A stretch of 64,000 nucleotides of DNA from Scandinavium ludwigii_A (GCA_050516505.1 CP191518.1:2914001-2978000), one strand, 5' to 3'; positions 44,028 to 54,064 are shown, numbered from the stretch's first letter. The notes: generated by a model from the letters alone, not told the origin. Numbers and translations: made by a program.

Positions 44028-44603
44028 ATGCGTGTCATTACGTTAGCGGGCAGCCCGCGTTTTCCTTCACGTTCCAGCGCGCTGCTGGAATATGCCAGAG
44101 AGACCCTCTCCCGGGTGGACGTTGAAGTCTGTCACTGGCATTTGCAGAATTTCGAACCGGAAGATTTGCTCTATGCGCGTTTTGACAGCCCCGCTCTGCT
44201 GGCGCTTATCGAACAATTGGCGCAGGCAGACGGCCTGATTGTCGCCACGCCGGTCTATAAAGCCTCCTTTTCGGGCGCATTAAAAACCCTGCTCGACCTG
44301 TTACCGGAGCGTGCTCTCGAAGGCAAAGTGGTTCTGCCGCTGGCCACCGGTGGCACTGTGGCACACATGCTGGCGGTGGATTACGCCCTCAAGCCCGTTC
44401 TCAACGCCCTGAAGGCACAGGAAATCCTGCACGGTGTTTTCGCCGATGATAGCCAGGTTCAGGATTACCAGCACAAACCGCAGTTCAGCCCAAACCTACA
44501 AAAACGCCTTGATAGCGCGCTGGAAAACTTCTGGCAGGCGCTGCACCGCCGCGACATCCGCGTTCCGGCCTTCCATCTTCCGCAAGGAGTCGCTCATGTT
44601 TAA
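44028..44603 (+). CDS. ssuE: NADPH-dependent FMN reductase SsuE
   Basis: 191 residues, flavodoxin-like, with LAGSPRFPSRSSALLEYARE and TPVYKASFSGALKTLLDLLP. It supplies reduced FMN to SsuD for release of sulfite from alkanesulfonates under sulfur limitation. First gene of ssuEADCB; the SD GGAGAGG is strong. In E. coli the operon is activated by Cbl. Confidence 0.96.
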   Translation: MRVITLAGSPRFPSRSSALLEYARETLSRVDVEVCHWHLQNFEPEDLLYARFDSPALLALIEQLAQADGLIVATPVYKASFSGALKTLLDLLPERALEGKVVLPLATGGTVAHMLAVDYALKPVLNALKAQEILHGVFADDSQVQDYQHKPQFSPNLQKRLDSALENFWQALHRRDIRVPAFHLPQGVAHV

Positions 44604-45585
44604 TCTGTTTCGCCCACGCATCCGCAGCCTGGCACTAACCGGGCTGTTGACCCTTTCGGCCTGGAGCCACGCGGCAGAACCGGCGCCGGACGCGCTGCGC
44701 ATCGGCTACCAGAAAGGCAGCATCAGTATGGTGCTGGCGAAAAGCCACCAGCTTCTGGAAAAACGCTACCCGACCACCAAATTCTCGTGGGTAGAATTTC
44801 CCGCAGGCCCGCAAATGCTCGAAGCCTTGAACGTGGGCAGCATTGATTTGGGCAGCACTGGCGACATTCCACCTATTTTCGCGCAGGCCGCAGGGGCCGA
44901 TTTAGTTTACGTCGGCGTCGAGCCGCCGAAGCCGAAAGCGGAAGTGATTCTGGTGCCGGAAAATAGCCCGATCAAAACCGTTGCTGATTTGAAAGGCCAT
45001 AAAGTGGCGTTACAGAAAGGCTCCAGTTCACACAACCTCTTACTGCGTGCGTTGCAGCAGGCCGGCCTGAAATTTACCGATATTCAACCCATCTGGCTGA
45101 CGCCCGCCGACGCCCGTGCGGCATTCCAGCAGGGTGATGTTGACGCCTGGACCATTTGGGACCCGTACTATTCCGCCGCGTTATTGCATGGCGGTGTGCG
45201 AGTCCTGGCCGACGGCAGCGAGCTGAAGCAAACCGGCTCCTTCTATTTGGCTTCGCGCCCTTACGCTGAGAAAAACGGTGCCTTTATAGAAGGCGTCCTT
45301 GATACCTTTAGTCAGGCCGATGCCCTGACGATTAGCCAGCGTCAGCAAAGCACTGAGCTGCTGGCGAAAACAATGGGCCTGCCGGAAGCGGTGATTACAA
45401 GCTACCTCAATCATCGCCCACCGACCGCCATCGGTCCGGTCAGCGAAGAAACCGCCCGTCGCCAGCAGGACACCGCCGATCTGTTTTATGAAAATCACCT
45501 GGTGCCGAAAAAAGTCGACATCAAAAGCCGCATTTGGCAGCCCACTTCTCAGCCTTCAGCAGCCCAACAAGGAGCGAAATCATGA
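44596..45585 (+). CDS. ssuA: Alkanesulfonate-binding protein SsuA
   Basis: ATG 44596 gives 329 residues, overlapping ssuE by 8 nt. Signal peptide (MFNLFRPRIRSLALTGLLTL, cleavage near SHA/AE), then the binding protein fold with RIGYQKGSISMVLAKSHQLL, LGSTGDIPPIFAQAAGADLV and DAWTIWDPYYSAAL. It captures aliphatic sulfonates in the periplasm for SsuBC. The longer open reading from 44434 lies inside ssuE. Confidence 0.96.
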   Translation: MFNLFRPRIRSLALTGLLTLSAWSHAAEPAPDALRIGYQKGSISMVLAKSHQLLEKRYPTTKFSWVEFPAGPQMLEALNVGSIDLGSTGDIPPIFAQAAGADLVYVGVEPPKPKAEVILVPENSPIKTVADLKGHKVALQKGSSSHNLLLRALQQAGLKFTDIQPIWLTPADARAAFQQGDVDAWTIWDPYYSAALLHGGVRVLADGSELKQTGSFYLASRPYAEKNGAFIEGVLDTFSQADALTISQRQQSTELLAKTMGLPEAVITSYLNHRPPTAIGPVSEETARRQQDTADLFYENHLVPKKVDIKSRIWQPTSQPSAAQQGAKS

Positions 45586-46727
45586 GCCTGAATATGTTCT
45601 GGTTTTTACCGACGCATGGCGACGGCCACTATCTTGGCAGTGACGATAACGCCCGTCCGGTCGATCAGGGTTATCTCCAGCAGATAGCCCAGACGGCAGA
45701 CCGACTCGGCTTCACTGGCGTGCTGATCCCAACCGGTCGCTCCTGCGAAGATGCCTGGCTGGTTGCGGCGTCGATGATCCCGGTAACACAACGACTCAAA
45801 TTCCTGGTCGCCCTTCGCCCCAGCGTGATTTCGCCTACCGTCGCCGCCCGTCAGGCCGCGACGCTGGACCGATTATCCAACGGTCGTGCGCTGTTTAACC
45901 TGGTGACCGGCAGCGATCCGCAGGAATTAGCCGCCGACGGTGTCTTCCTCGATCACACCGAACGCTATGAAGCCTCCGCGGAATTTACGCATATCTGGCG
46001 GCGCCTGCTGGAAGGCGAAACCGTCGATTTTGACGGCAAATATCAAAAAGTGCGCGGCGCTAAACTGATGTTTCCACCCGTTCAGCAGCCACGCCCTCCG
46101 CTCTATTTTGGTGGCTCGTCGGACGTGGCACAGGATCTGGCCGCCGAACAAGTTGACCTCTATCTGACCTGGGGCGAACCGCCTGCGCAGGTAAAAGAAA
46201 AGATCGCCCAGGTCCGCGCGAAGGCCGCTAAACACGGGCGTAAAGTCAGGTTTGGTATTCGTCTGCATGTGATTGTGCGCGAAACCAATGCCGAAGCCTG
46301 GGAGGCTGCAAACCGACTGATCTCCCGCCTCGATGACGACACTATCGCTAAAGCGCAGGCAGCCTTCGCCCGCACTGATTCCGTTGGTCAACAGCGGATG
46401 GCGGCCCTGCATGGGGGGCAGCGAGACAAACTCGAAATCAGCCCTAACCTGTGGGCAGGCGTGGGTCTGGTTCGCGGCGGCGCAGGTACGGCGCTGGTGG
46501 GCGATGGCCCAACCGTGGCGGCGCGCATTAATGAATACGCAGCGCTGGGTATCGACAGCTTTGTGCTTTCCGGCTATCCGCATCTGGAAGAGGCTTACAA
46601 AGTGGGTGAACTGCTGTTCCCGCACCTGGACGTCGCCATCCCGGAAATCCCTCAGCCGCCTGCGTTACAGGTACAGGGCGAAGCCGTCGCTAACACGTTT
46701 TTACCGCGCAAAGTCGCACAGAGTTAA
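45582..46727 (+). CDS. ssuD: FMNH2-dependent alkanesulfonate monooxygenase SsuD
   Basis: ATG 45582 overlaps the ssuA stop (ATGA). 381 residues, bacterial luciferase-like barrel: MFWFLPTHGDGHYLG, TGVLIPTGRSCEDAWL (conserved Cys54 region), FNLVTGSDPQELAADG, LSGYPHLEEAY. It cleaves the C-S bond of alkanesulfonates to sulfite and aldehyde using FMNH2 from SsuE and O2. Confidence 0.97.
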   Translation: MSLNMFWFLPTHGDGHYLGSDDNARPVDQGYLQQIAQTADRLGFTGVLIPTGRSCEDAWLVAASMIPVTQRLKFLVALRPSVISPTVAARQAATLDRLSNGRALFNLVTGSDPQELAADGVFLDHTERYEASAEFTHIWRRLLEGETVDFDGKYQKVRGAKLMFPPVQQPRPPLYFGGSSDVAQDLAAEQVDLYLTWGEPPAQVKEKIAQVRAKAAKHGRKVRFGIRLHVIVRETNAEAWEAANRLISRLDDDTIAKAQAAFARTDSVGQQRMAALHGGQRDKLEISPNLWAGVGLVRGGAGTALVGDGPTVAARINEYAALGIDSFVLSGYPHLEEAYKVGELLFPHLDVAIPEIPQPPALQVQGEAVANTFLPRKVAQS

Positions 46728-46736
46728 GGAGTGTCT

Positions 46737-47528
46737 ATGGCAACGCCTGCAAATAAGTGGTTGCTCCGCGTTGCCCCCTGGCTACTGCCGGTGGGCATCG
46801 TTATCCTGTGGCAAATTGCCTCGGTGACAGGCTGGCTTTCGAGCCGCATTCTGCCGTCGCCCGAAGGTGTAATCGAAGCGTTCTGGTCGCTTTCATCCAG
46901 CGGTGAACTGTGGCAGCACCTGGCGATCAGCTCGTGGCGCGCTTTGGTTGGTTTCTCTATCGGCGGCTCGATTGGCCTGGTTCTCGGGCTTATCAGCGGA
47001 CTATCGCGCTGGGGAGAACGCCTGCTCGATACCTCGATTCAAATGCTGCGTAATGTGCCGCATCTGGCGCTGATCCCGCTGGTGATTCTGTGGTTTGGTA
47101 TCGATGAAAGCGCCAAGATTTTCCTCGTTGCCCTCGGCACGCTGTTCCCGATTTATATCAATACCTGGCATGGGATCCGCAATATTGACCTGGGTCTGGT
47201 GGAGATGGCACGCAGCTACGGCTTATCCGGCCCAGCGCTGTTCTGGCATGTGATCCTGCCCGGCGCCCTGCCCTCGATTATGGTCGGCGTGCGCTTTGCG
47301 TTGGGCCTGATGTGGCTGACGTTAATTGTTGCGGAAACCATCTCTGCGAATTCTGGAATTGGCTATCTGGCGATGAACGCCCGCGAATTCCTGCAAACCG
47401 ACGTCGTCGTGGTTGCCATTATTCTTTATGCCCTGCTGGGTAAACTGGCGGATGTCAGTGCGCAACTGCTGGAGCGTGTCTGGCTGCGCTGGAATCCGGC
47501 TTACCAATTGAAGGAGGCCTCCGTATGA
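46737..47528 (+). CDS. ssuC: Sulfonate ABC permease SsuC
   Basis: 263 residues from ATG 46737 (MATPANKWLLRVAPWLLPVG). About six membrane helices and the binding-protein-dependent permease loop EMARSYGLSGPALFWHVILPGALPS (EAA motif). Nine nt after ssuD and overlapping ssuB by 4 nt. Confidence 0.96.
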   Translation: MATPANKWLLRVAPWLLPVGIVILWQIASVTGWLSSRILPSPEGVIEAFWSLSSSGELWQHLAISSWRALVGFSIGGSIGLVLGLISGLSRWGERLLDTSIQMLRNVPHLALIPLVILWFGIDESAKIFLVALGTLFPIYINTWHGIRNIDLGLVEMARSYGLSGPALFWHVILPGALPSIMVGVRFALGLMWLTLIVAETISANSGIGYLAMNAREFLQTDVVVVAIILYALLGKLADVSAQLLERVWLRWNPAYQLKEASV

Positions 47529-48304
47529 ATACGGCTCGTCTGAACCCAGGCATCCCGCTGTTGCTGAACAATATCGGTAAACGCTACGGCAGCAATACGG
47601 TACTCAATGAACTCGATCTTCACATTCCAGCCGGGCAGTTTGTCGCGGTGGTTGGGCGCAGCGGCGGTGGGAAAAGTACGCTCCTGCGCTTGCTCGCCGG
47701 GCTGGAAAAACCCAATGCGGGCGAACTGCTGGCGGGCAACGGCCCGCTGGCCGCCAGTCAGCAAGAGACACGCATGATGTTTCAGGATGCGCGGCTGCTG
47801 CCCTGGAAAACGGTTATCGACAACGTCGGTTTGGGTCTGAAAGGAAAATGGCGTGATGCGGCGCTGGAAGCTCTTGCGGCCGTTGGCCTGGAAAACCGTG
47901 CTGAGGAATGGCCTGCGGCTCTTTCTGGCGGACAAAAACAGCGCGTGGCCCTGGCACGAGCGCTGATTCATCGCCCGGGCTTATTGCTGCTGGATGAGCC
48001 ACTCGGGGCGCTGGATGCGTTGACGCGACTGGAAATGCAGGATTTGATCGAGTCGCTGTGGCTGTCGCAGGGATTCACCGTGTTGCTGGTGACGCACGAT
48101 GTCAGCGAAGCCGTGGCGATGGCCGACCGGGTGCTGTTGATTGAAGACGGGAAAATTGGGCTGGATTTGACGGTGGATCTCCCGCGGCCGCGCCGGAAAG
48201 GGTCTGTGCGTTTGGCGGAGCTGGAAGCGGAAGTGCTGAACCGGGTGATGAAACGTCGGGGATCGGAGCAACAAATTAAAAGGTGGGCATCGGCGAATGC
48301 CTGA
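47525..48304 (+). CDS. ssuB: Sulfonate ABC ATPase SsuB
   Basis: 259 residues with Walker A GRSGGGKST, signature LSGGQKQRVALARAL, Walker B LLLLDEPLGALDA and the switch His in LLVTHDVSEA. Energises SsuC. Last gene of the operon; a REP element follows. Confidence 0.96.
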   Translation: MNTARLNPGIPLLLNNIGKRYGSNTVLNELDLHIPAGQFVAVVGRSGGGKSTLLRLLAGLEKPNAGELLAGNGPLAASQQETRMMFQDARLLPWKTVIDNVGLGLKGKWRDAALEALAAVGLENRAEEWPAALSGGQKQRVALARALIHRPGLLLLDEPLGALDALTRLEMQDLIESLWLSQGFTVLLVTHDVSEAVAMADRVLLIEDGKIGLDLTVDLPRPRRKGSVRLAELEAEVLNRVMKRRGSEQQIKRWASANA

Positions 48305-48329
48305 TGCCCACCCCGTGAGAACAAAACAA

Positions 48330-48361
48330 TGTAGGCCCGGTAAGCGCTAGCGCCACCGGGC
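48330..48361. repeat. REP-type palindrome between ssuB and pepN
   Basis: tgtaggcccggtaagcgct is followed by agcgccaccgggc: GCCCGGT (48335-48341) pairs with ACCGGGC (48355-48361), inner AAGCGCT/AGCGCC. A T-run (attttttac) follows. Same family as 4546-4584; it lies between convergent genes. Confidence 0.85.
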
Positions 48362-48366
48362 ATTTT

Positions 48367-50979
48367 TTACGCTAACGCTTTGGTGATTTTCTCGAACAGA
48401 TCACCGGACAAATTCTCAAGCTCTTTCAACTGTTCCAGCGCGGCACGCATTTTTTCCTGACGCACTGCATCGTAACGTTTCAAACGGATCAACGGTTCAA
48501 TCAGACGCGACGCCACCTGCGGGTTACGGCTGTTCAATTCAGTCAGCATTTCGGCCAGGAACTGGTAGCCGCTGCCGTCTTCCGCATGGAACGCTGCCGG
48601 GTTGCTCATCGCAAAGGCACCAATCAGCGAACGGATACGGTTCGGGTTGCTCAGGGTAAACGAACGGTGTTTCAGCAGGCTGCGCACGGTTTCCAGCGCG
48701 TTCTCTGCCGGGCTGGTGGACTGCAGAATGAACCATTTGTCCATTACAAGGCCGTCGTGATGCCATTTGTCGTCGTACTCCTGCATCAGCGCGTCACGGC
48801 ACGGCAACTGTGCGGCAACGGCCGCCGCCAACGCCGCCAGGGCATCGGTCATGTTGTCAGCGTGATGATACTGTTGCGTCACCAGCGTATCCGCCAGCTC
48901 TGTATCGCCAAATGCCAGGTAGCGCAGACAGGTATTACGCAGCGAACGCTTGCCGATGTCAGCATGCTCCACGCGATAAGCGTCGAGTTTGTGGACGTTG
49001 TAGACGGCGAGGAACTCGTCTGCCAGCTCTTTCGCCAGCGTACGGGTCAGCGCTTCGCGCACCGTAGCAATGGCGACGGGATCGATAATCTCGAACAGTT
49101 CGGCGATTTCATTCACCGACGGTAGCGTAAGGATTTCTGCAGCCAGCGCCGGATCAATTTTCTCATCCAGCAATATCGCACGGAACGCATCAGCCACATG
49201 CAGCGGCAGCGACAGCGGCTGACCCTGCTGATGACGGTTCACGTTCAGCTTGATGTAGGTTGCGAGCAGGCTCTGCGCCGCATCCCAACGAGAGAAATCG
49301 TTACGCGCGTGACGCATCAGGAACGTCAGTTGCTGATCGCTCCATTTATATTCCAGTTTCACTGGCGCGGAGAATTCGCGCAGCAGCGACGGCACCGGCT
49401 GGAAGTAGACGTTATCAAAGATGAACGTCTGCTCGGCCTGGGTCACGTTTAGCACGTTATGCACCGGATGACCGCCCTTCTGCAGCGGGATCACGTTGCC
49501 TTCGTTGTCATACAGTTCGATGTCGAACGGAATATGCAGCGGCTGCTTTTCCTGCTGTTCAGAGGTCGGCGGGGTGTGCTGTTTGATGGTCAGCGTATAC
49601 TGCTCGGTTTCCGGGTTGTAGTCGTCATGCACGGTCACAACCGGCGTACCGGACTGGCTGTACCAGCGGCGGAAATGCGAGAGATCAACGTTGGACGCAT
49701 CTTCCATCGCCTGCACGAAATCGTCACAGGTGGCGGCGCTGCCGTCGTGACGCTCAAAGTAAAGCTGCATCCCTTTCTGGAAATTTGCTTCGCCGAGCAG
49801 CGTGTGCAGCATACGGATCACTTCAGAACCCTTTTCATACACCGTCAGGGTGTAGAAGTTGTTCATCTCGATAACCATATCCGGGCGGATCGGGTGCGCC
49901 ATTGGGCTGGCATCTTCGGCGAACTGCATCCCGCGCATGGTGCGCACGTTACTGATGCGGTTTACCGCACGCGAACCGAGATCTGAGCTGAACTCCTGAT
50001 CACGGAACACGGTTAAGCCTTCTTTCAGGCTCAGTTGGAACCAGTCGCGGCAGGTCACGCGGTTACCGGTCCAGTTGTGGAAGTATTCATGTCCAATCAC
50101 GCGTTCGATATCGAGATAATCTTTATCGGTAGCGGTATCGGTGCGCGCCAGAACGTATTTGGAGTTAAAAACGTTCAGACCTTTGTTTTCCATCGCGCCC
50201 ATGTTGAAGAAGTCGACGGCGACAATCATATAGATGTCGAGATCGTATTCGAGACCGAAACGGTCTTCGTCCCACTTCATGGAATTCTGCAGCGAGGTCA
50301 TCGCCCACGGAGCGCGATCCAGATTGCCGCGATCGACGAACAGTTCCAGTGCAACTTCACGACCCGAGCGGGTGATGTATTTGTCACGCAGTACGTCGAA
50401 ATCACCGGCCACTAGTGCAAACAGGTAGCATGGTTTCGGGAACGGATCCTGCCACTGCACCCAGTGACGACCATTTTCCAGTTCGCCCTGCGCTACGCGG
50501 TTACCATTGGAAAGCAGGTACGGATATTTGGTTTTGTCCGCGATAATTTTGGTGGTGAAACGCGCTAATACATCCGGGCGGTCCAGATACCAGGTGATGT
50601 GACGGAACCCTTCCGCTTCACACTGCGTACAAAGCGCTTCACCCGACTGGTATAGACCTTCCAGCGCGGTGTTCGCTGCCGGGCTTATTTCATTCACGAT
50701 GCGCAGCGTGAAACGCTCAGGCAGCCCGTTAATCACCAGCTGATTATTTTCTTCTTTATAATCACCCCACGGCTGGTCGTTCACGTGCAGTGAAATCAGG
50801 GTTAAATCTTCACCATTGAGGCGCAGCGGCGTGGCAGAAGCAGCGTGACGAGTCATCTGGCTTTCTGCAGTCACGATGGTTTTTGCGGCATCCAGGTCAA
50901 AGGTCAGGTCGATATCGCTGATCAGATATTCCGGCGCACGGTAGTCGTGGCGGTATTTGGCTTGGGGCTGTTGTGTCAT
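48367..50979 (-). CDS. pepN: Aminopeptidase N
   Basis: 870 residues, E. coli length. M1 zinc metallopeptidase with exopeptidase motif GAMEN (261-265) and zinc site HEYFH (297-301, GHEYFHNWTGNRV), second-shell Glu in KEGLTVF. It removes N-terminal residues from peptides in the cytoplasm and is the main broad-specificity aminopeptidase. Divergent from pncB over 264 bp. Confidence 0.97.
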   Translation of the reverse strand: MTQQPQAKYRHDYRAPEYLISDIDLTFDLDAAKTIVTAESQMTRHAASATPLRLNGEDLTLISLHVNDQPWGDYKEENNQLVINGLPERFTLRIVNEISPAANTALEGLYQSGEALCTQCEAEGFRHITWYLDRPDVLARFTTKIIADKTKYPYLLSNGNRVAQGELENGRHWVQWQDPFPKPCYLFALVAGDFDVLRDKYITRSGREVALELFVDRGNLDRAPWAMTSLQNSMKWDEDRFGLEYDLDIYMIVAVDFFNMGAMENKGLNVFNSKYVLARTDTATDKDYLDIERVIGHEYFHNWTGNRVTCRDWFQLSLKEGLTVFRDQEFSSDLGSRAVNRISNVRTMRGMQFAEDASPMAHPIRPDMVIEMNNFYTLTVYEKGSEVIRMLHTLLGEANFQKGMQLYFERHDGSAATCDDFVQAMEDASNVDLSHFRRWYSQSGTPVVTVHDDYNPETEQYTLTIKQHTPPTSEQQEKQPLHIPFDIELYDNEGNVIPLQKGGHPVHNVLNVTQAEQTFIFDNVYFQPVPSLLREFSAPVKLEYKWSDQQLTFLMRHARNDFSRWDAAQSLLATYIKLNVNRHQQGQPLSLPLHVADAFRAILLDEKIDPALAAEILTLPSVNEIAELFEIIDPVAIATVREALTRTLAKELADEFLAVYNVHKLDAYRVEHADIGKRSLRNTCLRYLAFGDTELADTLVTQQYHHADNMTDALAALAAAVAAQLPCRDALMQEYDDKWHHDGLVMDKWFILQSTSPAENALETVRSLLKHRSFTLSNPNRIRSLIGAFAMSNPAAFHAEDGSGYQFLAEMLTELNSRNPQVASRLIEPLIRLKRYDAVRQEKMRAALEQLKELENLSGDLFEKITKALA

Positions 50980-51198
50980 AAAAAACCTTTAGCATCTTTT
51001 GTAAAGTGTCCGGTCCAGTCTATTCCTGTTGTCACTTTCACGCTACGCAGAATGTTCATCTTTTCAGGGGCAAACACGCAATTTGCTACATATTGATAAC
51101 ACGCGGCACGTTTTGCCCTCGACCCGTCAGACACCTTGTGTTGTGATCGGGGTTCAATAAATCGATAAACAAGGTATACTCCTGCGGTTTCAGCCGTT

Positions 51199-51216
51199 GT
51201 TTATTGTACTAAACGC
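51199..51216 (+). promoter_or_regulatory. NadR box of pncB
   Basis: TGTTTA-TTGTAC-TAAACG matches the NadR operator pattern TGTTTA-N6-TAAACA with one change, 28 nt before the pncB start. Confidence 0.8.
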
Positions 51217-51243
51217 TCCTTTATGAGGATGCTATTGCGCACC

Positions 51244-52446
51244 ATGACACAATTCGCTCCCCCTGTTCTGCAGACTCTGCTTGATACAGATGCTTATAAG
51301 CTGCATATGCAGCAGGCCGTCTTCCATCATTATTATGATGTCCAGGTGGCTGCAGAATTTCGCTGCCGCGGTGATGACCTGCTCGGTATTTATGCTGACG
51401 CCATCCGCGAACAAGTCGAAGCGATGCAGTCGCTGCGACTGCAGGACGACGAGTTTCAGTGGTTGTCCGGCCTGCCGTTCTTGAAGCAGGACTACCTCGA
51501 CTGGCTGCGCGATTTTCGCTACAACCCCCAGCAGGTCACCGTTCGTAACGATAATGGCAAATTAAACATTCGCCTCGAAGGCCCATGGCGTGAAGTCATC
51601 ATGTGGGAAGTTCCGCTGCTGGCCGTCATTAGCGAGCTGGTTCATCGCTATCGTTCCCCTGAAGCGAGCGTTGAGCTGGCGCTTGAGACGCTGGAACGTA
51701 AGCTGGTTGATTTCAATCACCTTACCCAGGATATCGATATGTCTGGCTTCCGCCTGATGGACTTCGGCACCCGCCGTCGTTTCTCTCGTGAAGTGCAGCA
51801 GGCGATCGTCGAACGTCTTCAGCAGGAATCGTGGTTTGTCGGCACCAGCAATTACGACCTGGCACGCCGTCTGTCACTGACTCCGATGGGCACCCAGGCA
51901 CACGAATGGTTCCAGGCGCATCAGCAAATCAGCCCTGACCTGGCGACCAGCCAGCGCGTGGCGCTGGCTGCCTGGCTTGAAGAATATCCGGACCAGTTGC
52001 GGATTGCCCTCACCGATTGCATCACCATGGATGCTTTCCTGCGAGACTTCGGCCCGGAGTTTGCCGAACGTTATCAGGGACTGCGTCATGACTCCGGGGA
52101 TCCGGTGGAATGGGGTGAAAAAGCTATCGCGCATTATCAGAAGCTCGGTATTGATCCGATGAGCAAAGTGCTGGTGTTCTCCGATAATCTCGACCTGAAA
52201 AAGGCCGTTGACCTGTACCGCCACTTCTCGTCGCGAGTGAATCTGAGCTTCGGGATAGGCACGCGCCTGACCTGCGATATCCCTCAGGTGAAACCGCTGA
52301 ATATCGTGATTAAACTGGTGGAATGTAATGGCAAGCCGGTGGCCAAACTGTCCGACAGCCCAGGCAAAACCATCTGCCATGATAAGGCGTTTGTTCGCGC
52401 TTTACGCAAAGCCTTCGACCTTCCCCAGGTCAAAAAGGCCAGTTAA
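51244..52446 (+). CDS. pncB: Nicotinate phosphoribosyltransferase PncB
   Basis: ATG 51244 gives 400 residues, as in E. coli; the reading from 51223 adds seven. Motifs LLDTDAYKLHMQQAVFHHYY, FGTRRRFSREVQQ, TSNYDLARRL and LRHDSGDPVEWGEKA (the conserved phosphorylated His region). It makes nicotinate mononucleotide from nicotinate and PRPP in NAD salvage. Repressed by NadR. Confidence 0.96.
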   Translation: MTQFAPPVLQTLLDTDAYKLHMQQAVFHHYYDVQVAAEFRCRGDDLLGIYADAIREQVEAMQSLRLQDDEFQWLSGLPFLKQDYLDWLRDFRYNPQQVTVRNDNGKLNIRLEGPWREVIMWEVPLLAVISELVHRYRSPEASVELALETLERKLVDFNHLTQDIDMSGFRLMDFGTRRRFSREVQQAIVERLQQESWFVGTSNYDLARRLSLTPMGTQAHEWFQAHQQISPDLATSQRVALAAWLEEYPDQLRIALTDCITMDAFLRDFGPEFAERYQGLRHDSGDPVEWGEKAIAHYQKLGIDPMSKVLVFSDNLDLKKAVDLYRHFSSRVNLSFGIGTRLTCDIPQVKPLNIVIKLVECNGKPVAKLSDSPGKTICHDKAFVRALRKAFDLPQVKKAS

Positions 52447-52455
52447 TCAGCAACA

Positions 52456-52485
52456 GGGAGCCTCAAAGGCTCCCTTCTTCTTATT
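52456..52485 (+). terminator. pncB terminator
   Basis: GGGAGCC-tcaaa-GGCTCCC followed by ttcttcttatt. Confidence 0.82.
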
Positions 52486-52617
52486 ATTTTCTCAATTCTC
52501 CCCGTCTCGCTGCGAATTCCTCTTGTCTGATGAAAGATGACAGGTAACATAGGGATCCCCCTTAATTAAGGGTGGAAAGAGATAACTTTATTCTGGACTA
52601 CTAACAGAGAGATTAAT

Positions 52618-54018
52618 ATGAGCGTTGTGCCTGTAGCCGACGTACTCCAGAGCCGCGTAGCCGTTGACAGCGAAGTCACCGTGCGCGGATGGGTGCGTAC
52701 CCGTCGAGATTCAAAAGCTGGCTTTTCCTTCCTCGCCGTCTATGACGGTTCCTGCTTTGATCCTGTACAGGCCGTCGTCAATAATTCTCTGCCCAATTAC
52801 GATCAGGAAGTGTTGCGCCTGACGACTGGCTGTTCCGTGATTATCACCGGTAAAGTGGTGGCATCGCAGGGTCAGGGTCAGAGTTTTGAAATTCAGGCGT
52901 CTCACGTTGAAGTGACGGGCTGGGTTGAAGATCCGGATACCTATCCGATGGCGGCTAAACGCCACAGCATCGAATACCTTCGTGAAGTTGCGCACCTGCG
53001 TCCGCGTACCAACCTGATTGGTGCCGTCGCCCGCGTGCGTCACACTCTGGCGCAAGCGCTGCACCGCTTCTTCCACGAGCAGGGCTATTTCTGGGTATCT
53101 ACCCCACTCATCACCGCTTCTGATACTGAAGGCGCGGGTGAAATGTTCCGCGTTTCCACGCTGGATATGGAAAACCTGCCGCGTAACGATCAGGGCAAAG
53201 TGGATTACGACAAAGACTTCTTTGGTCGTGAAGCGTTCCTGACCGTATCTGGTCAGCTGAACGGCGAAACCTACGCTTGTGCGCTGTCCAAAATTTACAC
53301 CTTCGGCCCAACCTTCCGTGCTGAAAACTCAAACACCAGCCGCCACCTGGCGGAATTCTGGATGCTTGAGCCGGAAGTGGCCTTTGCCGACCTGGAAGAT
53401 AACGCCGCACTGGCTGAAGCCATGCTGAAGTATGTCTTCAAAGCGGTGCTGGAAGAACGTGCCGATGACATGAAATTCTTCGCCGAGCGCGTGGATAAAG
53501 ATGCCGTCAGCCGTCTGGAGCGTTTTGTTGAAGCAGACTTCGCGCAGGTGGATTACACCGACGCGATCACCATTCTGGAAAACTGCGGTCAGACCTTCGA
53601 AAACCCGGTCTTCTGGGGCGTGGACCTCTCTTCCGAGCACGAACGTTACCTGGCTGAGAAACACTTCCAGGCTCCGGTTGTTGTGAAAAACTACCCGAAA
53701 GACATTAAGGCGTTCTATATGCGCCTTAATGACGACGGTAAAACCGTTGCGGCAATGGACGTTCTGGCTCCGGGCATCGGCGAAATCATCGGTGGCTCCC
53801 AGCGTGAAGAGCGTCTGGACGTGCTTGATGCGCGCCTGGCTGAAATGGGTCTGAATAAAGAAGACTACAGCTGGTACCGCGATCTGCGTCGTTACGGCAC
53901 TGTGCCTCACTCCGGCTTCGGTCTTGGTTTTGAGCGTCTGATTGCTTACGTGACCGGCGTTCAGAACGTTCGTGACGTGATTGCGTTCCCGCGTACTCCG
54001 CGTAACGCCAGCTTCTAA
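52618..54018 (+). CDS. asnS: Asparaginyl-tRNA synthetase
   Basis: 466 residues, E. coli length. N-terminal OB-fold anticodon-binding domain (about 1-110) and class IIb catalytic core with motif 2 FRAENSNTSRHLAEFWMLEP and motif 3 GFGLGFERLIAYVTG. Charges tRNA-Asn. A terminator follows. Confidence 0.97.
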   Translation: MSVVPVADVLQSRVAVDSEVTVRGWVRTRRDSKAGFSFLAVYDGSCFDPVQAVVNNSLPNYDQEVLRLTTGCSVIITGKVVASQGQGQSFEIQASHVEVTGWVEDPDTYPMAAKRHSIEYLREVAHLRPRTNLIGAVARVRHTLAQALHRFFHEQGYFWVSTPLITASDTEGAGEMFRVSTLDMENLPRNDQGKVDYDKDFFGREAFLTVSGQLNGETYACALSKIYTFGPTFRAENSNTSRHLAEFWMLEPEVAFADLEDNAALAEAMLKYVFKAVLEERADDMKFFAERVDKDAVSRLERFVEADFAQVDYTDAITILENCGQTFENPVFWGVDLSSEHERYLAEKHFQAPVVVKNYPKDIKAFYMRLNDDGKTVAAMDVLAPGIGEIIGGSQREERLDVLDARLAEMGLNKEDYSWYRDLRRYGTVPHSGFGLGFERLIAYVTGVQNVRDVIAFPRTPRNASF

Positions 54019-54033
54019 GTTTTCACTTCTGCA

Positions 54034-54064
54034 AAAGCCAGCTTCTCAGCTGGCTTTTTTTTGG
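54034..54064 (+). terminator. asnS terminator
   Basis: AAGCCAGCT-tct-cAGCTGGCTT followed by eight T. Confidence 0.92.
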
